Positions 1 to 6,688 of a DNA stretch of 11,939 nucleotides are shown here, in pieces. The DNA lies in contig JAAZLD010000313.1 of the NCBI GenBank assembly GCA_012799495.1, forward strand, positions 1 to 11,939, given 5' to 3'. Numbering within the stretch: position 1 is the stretch's first letter; each line of letters starts with the position of its first letter. A program made the translations under genes and the position numbers. Below the pieces are notes generated by a model, which ran no database searches, was not told where the DNA came from, and worked only from the letters and a program-made list of their open reading frames with translations. Source of the DNA: Desulfitobacterium sp. GTDB taxonomy: Bacteria; Bacillota; Desulfitobacteriia; Desulfitobacteriales; Desulfitobacteriaceae.

Positions 1-650
1 GTGGTATTATATTTTTCTGCAATCATAGGATACAGTTCTTTAGTTACAGCTCCTAATAAGGAAACATCTTGGACAACACAGACGATAGCATCTCTTAAAT
101 ATTGATAACCTTTCACATGGGCTGGGACTCCCATTTGATGAATCATGCGAGTCACTTCTACTTCCAAGCTATGAGGACTAGAGGCAACGGCTTGTGTTGC
201 AATATTCGATGACATAGTGGGGTTAATCATTGATGAAGTCGGAGGAGCAGCTTCATTATTGTATTCTTTAATTGGTAATGTCCCATGGAGCTGCCTAATC
301 CTTTTTCCTAACATTTCTAAATCAAAAGGTTTCAAAATAAAATAATCTGCCCCCAACTGGACTGCTCTCTGAGTCATACTTTCTTGACCAAAAGCTGTCA
401 AAATGATCACTCTTGGTTTATTAACATCGTTTTGGAGCTTTTCTAAAACTCCTAATCCATCTAGATGGGGCATGATAATATCTAGGAGCACTAAATCAGG
501 TTGTTCCCGATAAATCATATCTAAAGCTTCATTGCCATGGTAAGCAATTCCCACCAATTGCATATCTGGCTGTTGTAATATGTACTCCTTTAATACTTCG
601 ACAAATTCCCGGTTATCGTCTGCTATCAAAACTCTTATTGGCCTTTGCAT
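1..650 (-). CDS. spo0A: Spo0A, sporulation master response regulator (3' end cut by window edge)
   Basis: Spo0A is the phosphorelay-controlled transcription factor that commits the cell to sporulation. The visible 216 residues hold a complete receiver domain (about 1-125): acidic pair D11-D12, phosphoacceptor D57 in LVLLDIIMPHLDG, T85 in ILTAFG and K107 in LKPFD. A Ser/Thr/Pro/Ala-rich linker follows (about 128-160). Then comes the start of the Spo0A-specific effector domain, with the family hallmark IHQMGVPAHVKGYQYLRDAI and LLGAVTKELYPMIAEKYNTT. The DNA-recognition helix and roughly the last 50 residues lie beyond position 1. The ATG at 650 has a GAGGGGGAGC Shine-Dalgarno site about 10 nt upstream. 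The gene lies downstream of spoIVB, as in Bacillus and Clostridia, but is separated from it by a terminator and has its own candidate promoters. Identification is firm, because the effector domain is unique to Spo0A. Confidence 0.97.
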   Translation of the reverse strand, partial: MQRPIRVLIADDNREFVEVLKEYILQQPDMQLVGIAYHGNEALDMIYREQPDLVLLDIIMPHLDGLGVLEKLQNDVNKPRVIILTAFGQESMTQRAVQLGADYFILKPFDLEMLGKRIRQLHGTLPIKEYNNEAAPPTSSMINPTMSSNIATQAVASSPHSLEVEVTRMIHQMGVPAHVKGYQYLRDAIVCVVQDVSLLGAVTKELYPMIAEKYNT

Positions 651-690
651 ATTGAATGCTCCCCCTCGTTGACAATAAAACTTGATATCC

Positions 691-720
691 AATTTCGACA
701 ATAAACTAAGACTATCCTGC
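691..720 (-). promoter_or_regulatory. Candidate sigma-H promoter of spo0A with overlapping 0A box
   Basis: On the minus strand GCAGGATAG (720-712) matches the sigma-H -35 consensus RNAGGAWWW at 8 of 9 positions. GTCGAAATT (699-691) matches the -10 consensus RNNGAATWW at 8 of 9. The spacer is 12 nt, within the usual 11-12. A perfect Spo0A-box core TGTCGAA (TGNCGAA) lies at 700-694, on top of the -10 element. The predicted start of transcription is near 684, giving a leader of about 34 nt before the spo0A ATG. In B. subtilis spo0A also has a sigma-H promoter controlled by 0A boxes. The match is by eye, with no score computed. Confidence 0.6.
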
Positions 721-791
721 TAAATAAAAAAAGAATCCAGTTAACTTTTATTAAATTAAAAGACTTTTGTGAAAATTGGCATATCAATATT

Positions 792-819
792 AGTATAACA
801 CTTAAAATAAATACTTCAA
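792..819 (-). promoter_or_regulatory. Candidate vegetative sigma-A promoter of spo0A
   Basis: On the minus strand TTGAAG (819-814) and TATACT (797-792) are separated by 16 nt. They match the sigma-A consensus at 4 of 6 and 5 of 6 positions. The site lies just after the spoIVB terminator and about 140 nt before the spo0A start, so it could supply basal spo0A transcription, like the Pv promoter of B. subtilis. AT-rich DNA gives such matches by chance, so confidence is limited. Confidence 0.4.
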
Positions 820-833
820 GGAACTTTTTCCAT

Positions 834-875
834 AAAAAAGAGAAGATCCCATATTGTCATCAGACAATATGGGAT
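834..875 (-). terminator. Rho-independent terminator after spoIVB
   Basis: A perfect 13-bp stem (846-858 pairing with 863-875) closes a 4-nt loop. On the minus strand it is followed by a T-rich tail, CTTCTCTTTTTT, ending at 834. It begins 5 nt after the spoIVB stop codon, so it ends spoIVB and separates it from spo0A. Confidence 0.9.
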
Positions 876-880
876 TAAGT

Positions 881-2134
881 TTAAGCTGCCTTCTTTTCCG
901 GGAGTATTCCACCATCTCGAAGCATGTTTTGAATAAAGACTCCATATCCTCTTGTTGCATCATTGACAAATACATGGGTAACAGCGCCGACAATCTTACC
1001 ATTTTGGATAATAGGGCTACCAGACATTCCCTGAATAATCCCACCGGTCTTTTCTATTAACTGGGGATCCACAATTTTAATCACCATGTTCTTACTATCG
1101 GTACGATTTGCCATAATCCGTTCAATTTCTACATTATATTCCTCAATAGTTTCCCCTTCTAAAACGGTATAAATTTTAGCCGGACCTTCCTGGATTTCTG
1201 ACTCCCAACCTACAGGAATTGGTTCTTTATAAAAGGGATTCACTATTTCCCCTTCGATAGTACCAAAAATTCCTGAAATAGTATTCTTTTCAATGTTCCC
1301 TGAAAACTTTGATTTACTTACAAAGGAGCCGATCTTTTCACCCGGATGACCCCGCTTGCCTTTTTCAATGGCAAAAATAGTGGAAGCAACTACATTCCCA
1401 TTTCTAACTTCGATCATTTGATTAGTATCTACATCATTGATCACATGGCCTAAAGCACCGTACTTTTTGCTAACAGGATCATAAAAAGTTAAGGTACCAA
1501 CACCTGCTGCCTCGTTGCGGACAAATAATCCAATCCGGTAACGCTTAGTCTCAGAACAAAAGACAGGCTTAATTTCTTTTTCCATCTGCTGACCTTTGTG
1601 GACAAAAACAATCTTTGCAAAACCTTGGTTTTCCCCTGCCAGATGAATGGCATTTGCTACATCTTGATCCGTATTTACTTCCTGATCGTTGATTTTTAAA
1701 ATTACATCCCCCACATTGATACCTACTTCTTTAGCAGGATAGACATTCTTCCCCTCTTGATTTTGGATGGGTGCCTGTCCTACAACCATAACCCCTTTAG
1801 TTTGCAAACTAACCCCAATTGATTGGCCACCAGGCAGCAGGGAAAATTCTGGCATTTGCTCAACAGTGTTAGATTTGAGGGGAATTACGCCGAAGAGTTT
1901 ATAGGAGACCTGAAGGCTTGATTTACCTGTGCTAGCTACCATTACAGCATCAGGAATTTTTGTTTCTTTTTCTTCCGCTACAATAACCTTTGACCAAATT
2001 CCCGTCAATTCTCCAATCCCTTCACTTTTATCGAAAGGAGCAGAGAATTGACCAATCTGCTGAATGGTAGCATTAAGACTGAGAAAGGTACAGAGAAGAA
2101 CACCAGCGAAGACCATTGCTCTCTTCGATTTCAC
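881..2134 (-). CDS. spoIVB: SpoIVB, sporulation signalling serine protease (S55 family)
   Basis: SpoIVB is made in the forespore and secreted into the space between forespore and mother cell. In B. subtilis it cleaves SpoIVFA there and so triggers pro-sigma-K processing. The 417 residues match the family's usual length (426 in B. subtilis). An N-terminal membrane segment or uncleaved signal spans about residues 6-23. A PDZ domain follows (about 105-190, core VGINVGDVILKINDQEV), then the S55 peptidase domain. The likely catalytic residues are H230 (GALGHVIND), D356 (IKIVDPQL) and S371 (QGMSGSPIIQNGK), equivalent to H236, D363 and S378 of B. subtilis. The start is GTG at 2134, with GGAGG about 11 nt upstream and a second AGGAG almost touching it. 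The gene stands alone between two terminators. A forespore (sigma-F or sigma-G) promoter is expected, but I could not find a convincing one. Confidence 0.96.
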   Translation of the reverse strand: MKSKRAMVFAGVLLCTFLSLNATIQQIGQFSAPFDKSEGIGELTGIWSKVIVAEEKETKIPDAVMVASTGKSSLQVSYKLFGVIPLKSNTVEQMPEFSLLPGGQSIGVSLQTKGVMVVGQAPIQNQEGKNVYPAKEVGINVGDVILKINDQEVNTDQDVANAIHLAGENQGFAKIVFVHKGQQMEKEIKPVFCSETKRYRIGLFVRNEAAGVGTLTFYDPVSKKYGALGHVINDVDTNQMIEVRNGNVVASTIFAIEKGKRGHPGEKIGSFVSKSKFSGNIEKNTISGIFGTIEGEIVNPFYKEPIPVGWESEIQEGPAKIYTVLEGETIEEYNVEIERIMANRTDSKNMVIKIVDPQLIEKTGGIIQGMSGSPIIQNGKIVGAVTHVFVNDATRGYGVFIQNMLRDGGILPEKKAA

Positions 2135-2268
2135 TCTCCTATCACCCTCCGTCTTGTTATTTCCCCATGTTCTTCCATCCTCCTCATGAATTTTTTTAAT
2201 GAATCTAAATATAAGTTAACCATCATCATATCTTTTCATCCTGACAATTAAGTTCTGAATTTCCAAAT

Positions 2269-2299
2269 AAAAAAATAGAAGGTCAATTTAACCTTCTAT
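2269..2299 (-). terminator. Rho-independent terminator after recN, end of the long operon
   Basis: A 9-bp perfect stem (2275-2283 with 2291-2299) closes a 7-nt loop. On the minus strand it runs into seven T residues (2275-2269). It lies 32 nt after the recN stop and separates the housekeeping operon from spoIVB. Confidence 0.88.
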
Positions 2300-2331
2300 C
2301 TATAAAATCTCCATAATAAAATTTTATATAA

Positions 2332-4002
2332 TCAATTTTGTACGTTTTTCCATAATTTCCGAGCATGTTCTAGGGCAATTTTGTCTTCGCTGCCTCCTAA
2401 CATGCGAGCTAGTTCTTCAATCCGCTCTTCCGTATTTAATAACTGAACCTGTGTGCGAGTACGCTCACCGATGATTTCCTTATAGATTCCAAAGTGTTCA
2501 TCCCCAAATGCTGCCACTTGAGCTGCATGAGTTATGCAGAAAACCTGCTTTGATTCAGCGATTTTAGCTAGCTTTTCCCCTACTTTTTGGATAGTTCGGC
2601 CACCTACCCCACTATCTACCTCGTCGAAAACAAAAGTTCCCACATCCTCTATTTTTGCCAAGAGACTTTTTAAAGCAAGCATCAATCGAGACATTTCACC
2701 ACCAGAGGCTACTTTGGCTAAAGGCTTTGGAGGTTCTCCCAGATTAGCGGAAAAATAGAATTCTACATTTTCTAAGCCACCAATTTGAGGTTCATTTACT
2801 GGGGTATAACGCACCTCGAACTTACTTTTTTCTAACCCCAGGTCCATAAGTTCTTCTTGCAAACCTTTGGCAAGTTGTTCACCTATTTTAATTCTTTTTC
2901 CACTGAGTTTTTGAGCCTTATCTTGAAATTCCTCATAAGAATTTTCGATCTTTTGGCGCAAAGAAGTTAATTCGCTCTGGAGATTGGTAATGGAGTGGAG
3001 TTCTTGAACCATTTCTTCTTTGGTCGCAAGAATTTCTTCTATATTTTTGCCGTACTTGCGTAAACGTTGTAACTGAATTAAACGTTCTTCTATTTGATCT
3101 AACCGCCCTGGTTCATAATCAAAGCTTTCTTGATAGCTAGCTATTTCCCTAGCTATATCTTCAATTGTATAATAAGCAGATTCCAGAGGTTCTATGTATT
3201 GACTAAGCTCATTATCTAAACGGGATAATTCGAGAAGATTTTTACGACAAATTCCTAATAAATCAACAACAGAAGGTCCCTCACCACTTGAGTAAAGATT
3301 ATCATGAATTTCTGTGGTTAGTCCCATAATTTTTTCACTATTGAGTAAACGTTTTTTTTCTCTTTCCAGTTCTTCTTCCTCTTTAGGCTGAGGATTGATC
3401 TGCTCTATTTCCTCAATCTGATACCGTAAAATATCTTCTCGCCGCTCTCGCTCAGCTGACTTACGGATTAGCTCTTCCTCTTTTTGAATAAGTTTACGGT
3501 ATGTACGAGCAGCTTGGTTCACTTCCTCAACTAAAGAGATTTGCTCCTCTCCACCAAAAGCATCTAATAACCCTCGGTGAGTGTCGGGATTGAAAAGGGA
3601 TTGATGTTCCATTTGTCCATGGATATCAACTAAGCCTTGGACCAGATTGCGATACAAGGACAAGGGCACGGTCCGACCTTGGAGGCGGCAGATATTTCGT
3701 CCATTGCGATTAATTTCTCGAGAAATAATCAATTGACCATCTTCTAGAGAATAGCCAGCTTCCTCCAGACGCTGACAGACTGACTCTGGACAGTCTTCAA
3801 AAATCCCCTCCACGAAGGCTCGCTCCATACCATGGCGAATAAACTCGCTACTAGCTCTTCCTCCCAACAAGATACCTAAGGCATCAATCAGCATGGATTT
3901 GCCTGCCCCTGTTTCTCCGGAAAATATCGTGAGTCCATGAGCAAAAGTACATTGCACATCTTCCATCAATGCGAAATTCTCCACATGAATTTGGGCCAGC
4001 AT
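2332..4002 (-). CDS. recN: RecN, SMC-like DNA double-strand break repair ATPase
   Basis: RecN is a cohesin-like ATPase that gathers at DNA double-strand breaks and helps recombinational repair. At 556 residues it has the normal length. Visible parts in order: an N-terminal ATPase half with Walker A GETGAGKS (29-36); a long charged Glu/Lys/Leu-rich coiled-coil region (about 160-390); then a C-terminal ATPase half with the ABC signature ASGGEMSRL (from 432), Walker B TFVFDEVDSGVGG (D460, E461) and the switch histidine in CITHAAQ (H492). The ATG at 4002 follows a strong AGGAGGAG site 5-8 nt upstream. It starts 22 nt after argR, a link kept in many Firmicutes, and is the last gene before a terminator. 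I see no LexA-type box just upstream, so induction would have to come from the operon promoter or an unseen internal one. Confidence 0.97.
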   Translation of the reverse strand: MLAQIHVENFALMEDVQCTFAHGLTIFSGETGAGKSMLIDALGILLGGRASSEFIRHGMERAFVEGIFEDCPESVCQRLEEAGYSLEDGQLIISREINRNGRNICRLQGRTVPLSLYRNLVQGLVDIHGQMEHQSLFNPDTHRGLLDAFGGEEQISLVEEVNQAARTYRKLIQKEEELIRKSAERERREDILRYQIEEIEQINPQPKEEEELEREKKRLLNSEKIMGLTTEIHDNLYSSGEGPSVVDLLGICRKNLLELSRLDNELSQYIEPLESAYYTIEDIAREIASYQESFDYEPGRLDQIEERLIQLQRLRKYGKNIEEILATKEEMVQELHSITNLQSELTSLRQKIENSYEEFQDKAQKLSGKRIKIGEQLAKGLQEELMDLGLEKSKFEVRYTPVNEPQIGGLENVEFYFSANLGEPPKPLAKVASGGEMSRLMLALKSLLAKIEDVGTFVFDEVDSGVGGRTIQKVGEKLAKIAESKQVFCITHAAQVAAFGDEHFGIYKEIIGERTRTQVQLLNTEERIEELARMLGGSEDKIALEHARKLWKNVQN

Positions 4003-4024
4003 CCCATCTCCTCCTTTGGCCTCC

Positions 4025-4477
4025 TTACTTCATAAGCCGAGCTATTCTTTCTCTTACCACTGGAACTTCACTAGGAGGCTTGATAATCAAGAGAATAGTG
4101 TCGTCTCCCGCTACTGTTCCGATAACCTCTTCCCAATTGCTCTGATCGATTAAGCTTGCTAGAGCCTGCGCATTGCCAGGTATCGTCCGAATAACGATGA
4201 GATTCTCGCTATCATTAACAGTGGTAACTGTTTCTTTCATCCTCCGACGTAAACGTTCTGGTGAATTAATGGGCTGAGTAGCTCCAGGAATAGCATATTG
4301 GTAATTATCATTTGAGGTAGGTACTTTGATCAAACCCATTTCTTTAATATCACGGGAAACAGTGGCTTGAGTTACATCAAAACCCTCTTTCCGTAGATAC
4401 TCCGCCAATTCTTCCTGTGTATGAATGGGGTAGTTACTAATTATCTCTTGGATCTTCATTTGACGACGACTTTTCAT
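4025..4477 (-). CDS. argR: ArgR/AhrC, arginine-responsive transcription regulator
   Basis: ArgR is a hexameric repressor of arginine biosynthesis (and activator of catabolism in Bacillus) that uses L-arginine as corepressor. The 150 residues match AhrC of B. subtilis (about 149). The N-terminal winged helix-turn-helix includes TQEELAEYLRKEG and the DNA-contact segment QATVSRDIKEMGLIKVP (S41, R42). The C-terminal domain has GNAQALASLID and GTVAGDDTILLI; the GDD (124-126) is the arginine-binding and hexamer site. The ATG at 4477 overlaps the stop of the upstream methyltransferase (ATGA) and has a GGGGG ribosome site 7 nt upstream, so the two are probably translationally coupled. There are no arginine enzymes nearby, so it acts in trans. 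I saw no convincing ARG box that would point to autoregulation. Confidence 0.96.
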   Translation of the reverse strand: MKSRRQMKIQEIISNYPIHTQEELAEYLRKEGFDVTQATVSRDIKEMGLIKVPTSNDNYQYAIPGATQPINSPERLRRRMKETVTTVNDSENLIVIRTIPGNAQALASLIDQSNWEEVIGTVAGDDTILLIIKPPSEVPVVRERIARLMK

Positions 4478-5067
4478 GGACTATCCCCCTTATTCTTCTG
4501 AACTATTATCCAAAAAGGAGCCCCTTTACTCTGGTTAATATACTCCCCACGCAAAACACTATACTTTCTTTTATTTAATGAACTTAGGTATTCCTCTACC
4601 ATTAGTCCTTCTTCATCTCCACCTTGATGTCCCCGATAAAGGGTCATGGAAATTACTCCTCCAGGGAGCAGGAGGTCTAAGACCCCTTCCAAAGCAGCTA
4701 GAGTAGAGGGGCCTTGAGTGATTATTTCTTGGTCATGTCCTGGCAAATAGCCTAAGTTAAACATTGCTATCCGAATGGGTTCTTGAACGATTTCCTTCAC
4801 TTCCCCATGATTCCTTTGGTAAAGGATCACGCGATTTTCTAACCCATGGGAACTAAGAAGCTTTTTAGTTTCCTGAAGGGCGATTTCCTGGATATCAAAA
4901 GCATGGACAACTCCCTTTTCCCCTACTTCTTGAGCTAAAAACAAAGTATCCCGCCCTAAACCTGCTGTAAGATCGCAGACCACATCTCCCGGCTGGATTA
5001 CTGAGCTAATAATTTTGCGAAGCAAACCTTGGATATTTTGAACTCTAATATTCTGAACTCTATTCAT
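4474..5067 (-). CDS. YtqB/MnmM-like class I SAM methyltransferase
   Basis: This is a 197-residue Rossmann methyltransferase of the rRNA_methylase/YtqB family. The SAM-binding motif I is VVCDLTAGLGRDTLFLA (D32 to D40), motif II is the acidic end of HAFDIQE (D58), and the family hallmark NLGYLPGHD lies at 104-112. From memory, the B. subtilis and Staphylococcus members (YtqB, renamed MnmM) methylate the wobble uridine of tRNA (nm5s2U to mnm5s2U). Applying this substrate here is inference. The ATG at 5067 overlaps the nadK stop by 8 nt, and the 3' end overlaps argR by 4 nt. The N terminus carries an oddity: residues RVQNI (3-7) are repeated at once (8-12) by an imperfect 15-bp tandem duplication. 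The methyltransferase fold is certain; the exact RNA target is not. Confidence 0.88.
   Translation of the reverse strand: MNRVQNIRVQNIQGLLRKIISSVIQPGDVVCDLTAGLGRDTLFLAQEVGEKGVVHAFDIQEIALQETKKLLSSHGLENRVILYQRNHGEVKEIVQEPIRIAMFNLGYLPGHDQEIITQGPSTLAALEGVLDLLLPGGVISMTLYRGHQGGDEEGLMVEEYLSSLNKRKYSVLRGEYINQSKGAPFWIIVQKNKGDSP
5032..5061 (-). repeat. 15-bp imperfect tandem duplication in the methyltransferase start region
   Basis: AGAGTTCAGAATATT (5061-5047) is followed directly by AGAGTTCAAAATATC (5046-5032), matching at 13 of 15 bases. Both encode RVQNI, so the frame is kept. The first copy begins at the nadK stop codon overlap. Confidence 0.85.
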
Positions 5068-5872
5068 GCCAACGATCCTTTAACTTTTCTCTCACTACCT
5101 TTTGGAAGCTACGTTTTCCTAAACGAATCAATAAAGCCTTTATTGGAGCCTTACAAATATGGACTTTTTCTCCGGCCTTAAGAAAGATCTGATGATACCC
5201 ATCAAAGTTTACAAGGCATTGTTGACCTCGCACTAAATATATTTCAAGTTTCTCTTCAGCAGAAACTACCATTGGACGAGCAGATAAAGAGTGAGCAGCT
5301 AAAGGAGTAAGCAAAACCGCCTCTACATCTGGGCTCATAATAGGTCCTCCTGCTGATAAAGAATAGGCAGTAGAACCAGTAGGGGTGGAAACTAATAATC
5401 CATCAGCGGGATAACTTACTGAGGGCTCCCCTGTTAGATCTGCTTGAAGAGTAATCATAGATGTGTCAAGATCTCTTAAAAAAACCACATCATTTAAGAC
5501 ATGATAAGTTTGGGATTTGCCCCCTTCTTCAATAGTAGCAGATAACATAAGCCTTTTCTGTATTGTATATTCTTTATTAATCACCTTATCTAAGGCTTCC
5601 TTAATTTCATTCCGCTCAATCTCACATAAAAAACCTAATTTCCCTAGGTTAACTCCTAACACTGGGATAGCTAAGGGAGCCCCTTCTCGGGCAGCTTCTA
5701 ATAAAGTCCCATCCCCTCCTAAGGAAATTAGGAACTCTACTCCTTGATTAGAGATATCCCTCCATTGAGTATAAACAACCCAGTTCCGGTCTTCAAACCA
5801 CTGGGTAATTTCTTCGGCTAGGGCTTTTGCTTCAGGTTTGCTTTGATTAATCCATAAGCCGACTCGCTTCAA
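5060..5872 (-). CDS. nadK: NAD kinase
   Basis: NadK phosphorylates NAD to NADP and is the only route to NADP in most bacteria. At 270 residues it has the normal length. Visible motifs are GGDGTLL (52-58, catalytic D54), LNDVV (N127-D128, the place of the usual NE/D motif), YPADGLLVSTPTGSTAYSLS (154-173) followed by AGGPI, and the C-terminal beta-rich domain with VNFDGYH. The start is TTG at 5872, supported by the family-typical opening MKRVGLWINQSKPEA. Its ribosome site (GTGAG about 6 nt upstream) is modest. The gene starts 6 nt after tlyA ends, so coupling may help translation. In B. subtilis nadK is not in this cluster, whereas tlyA-nadK-argR-recN neighbourhoods are, as far as I recall, common in Clostridia. 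Confidence 0.96.
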   Translation of the reverse strand: MKRVGLWINQSKPEAKALAEEITQWFEDRNWVVYTQWRDISNQGVEFLISLGGDGTLLEAAREGAPLAIPVLGVNLGKLGFLCEIERNEIKEALDKVINKEYTIQKRLMLSATIEEGGKSQTYHVLNDVVFLRDLDTSMITLQADLTGEPSVSYPADGLLVSTPTGSTAYSLSAGGPIMSPDVEAVLLTPLAAHSLSARPMVVSAEEKLEIYLVRGQQCLVNFDGYHQIFLKAGEKVHICKAPIKALLIRLGKRSFQKVVREKLKDRWHE

Positions 5873-5878
5873 AATATC

Positions 5879-6688
5879 TCACGACCTTCCTGAATGTGCC
5901 TCTTGAACAACTTTTACTATTTCTTCTTGCCATGGGATACTTTCCCCTTGCTCCTTACTAAACCAAGCCAAATACTCAATATTTCCTTCGGGGCCACGAA
6001 TAGGGGAGTAATCTATGCCCTTGACAATAAAATCATATTTTTCTGCTTCATCTAGAACTTTTTGTAATACCTCTTCATGAACTTGAGGATCTCTGACAAC
6101 CCCTTTTTTGCCTACATGCTCTTTTCCTGCCTCGAATTGGGGTTTGATTAAAGTTAGTATTTGACCTTTATCTTGTAGAATTTCATTCATAGCAGAAAAG
6201 ATTTTAGTCACAGAGATAAATGCTACATCGCAAACTACATAATCAACTTTTTCCGGTAGTGAAGTTTCTGTTAGGTAACGGGCATTAACCCTTTCCATAC
6301 AAACAACCCTTGGGTCAGTTCGTAATTTCCAGTCCAATTGTCCATAGCCTACATCAATGGCATAAACCTTAGCCGCACCATTTTGCAAGGCACAATCAGT
6401 GAAACCACCAGTTGAAGCACCAATATCTGCCACTACAGCATCTTGGAGGGACACAGGGAATACTTTTAGGGCCTTTTCTAACTTCAGACCACCTCGGGAA
6501 ACATAAGGCAAGGACTCTCCCTTTAATTCTAGTTTTACATTTTCCAGGAATTCAGTGCCGGGCTTATCCACCCGCTCACCATCTACCAAAACTAAACCAG
6601 CCATTATGGTCGCCTTAGCCTTTTCCCTACTAGGTGCTAATCCCCGTTTTACCAAAAGGACATCGAGCCTTTTTTTACTCTTAGACAC
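5879..6688 (-). CDS. tlyA: TlyA-family rRNA 2'-O-ribose methyltransferase (YqxC-like)
   Basis: TlyA proteins use SAM to methylate ribose 2'-OH groups in rRNA (C1920 of 23S, and in some species C1409 of 16S). The old name hemolysin reflects a cloning effect. The 269 residues hold an S4 RNA-binding domain (about 7-62, KRLDVLLVKRGLAPSREKAK) and the linker SRGGLKL (64-70). A FtsJ-like methyltransferase domain follows, with SAM motif VADIGASTGGFTD (86-98), catalytic-type K69, and LIKPQFEAG further on. I chose GTG at 6688 because GAGGG lies 8 nt upstream and the distance to RLDVLL fits B. subtilis YqxC. A TTG at 6703 in the same frame would add five residues but has no good ribosome site. The start overlaps the dxs stop by 8 nt. 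Confidence 0.94.
   Translation of the reverse strand: MSKSKKRLDVLLVKRGLAPSREKAKATIMAGLVLVDGERVDKPGTEFLENVKLELKGESLPYVSRGGLKLEKALKVFPVSLQDAVVADIGASTGGFTDCALQNGAAKVYAIDVGYGQLDWKLRTDPRVVCMERVNARYLTETSLPEKVDYVVCDVAFISVTKIFSAMNEILQDKGQILTLIKPQFEAGKEHVGKKGVVRDPQVHEEVLQKVLDEAEKYDFIVKGIDYSPIRGPEGNIEYLAWFSKEQGESIPWQEEIVKVVQEAHSGRS

Noticed and set aside
765..775. TTTTGTGAAAA on the plus strand as an extra Spo0A box
   Set aside because: It lacks the required C of TGNCGAA and is AT-rich enough to arise by chance.
2184..2203. ARG-box-like sequence on the plus strand beginning CATGAAT and followed by an A/T run, in the spoIVB leader
   Set aside because: Only the first half matches the B. subtilis ARG box. 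The second half is ATGAAT, not the expected inverted ATTCA, and spoIVB is not an arginine gene.
2135..2268. Search for a sigma-G or sigma-F promoter before spoIVB, with CATTAAA as a possible -10
   Set aside because: No -35 element of the GNATR type sits at 17-18 nt from it, and the -10 match is imperfect, so I did not annotate a promoter.
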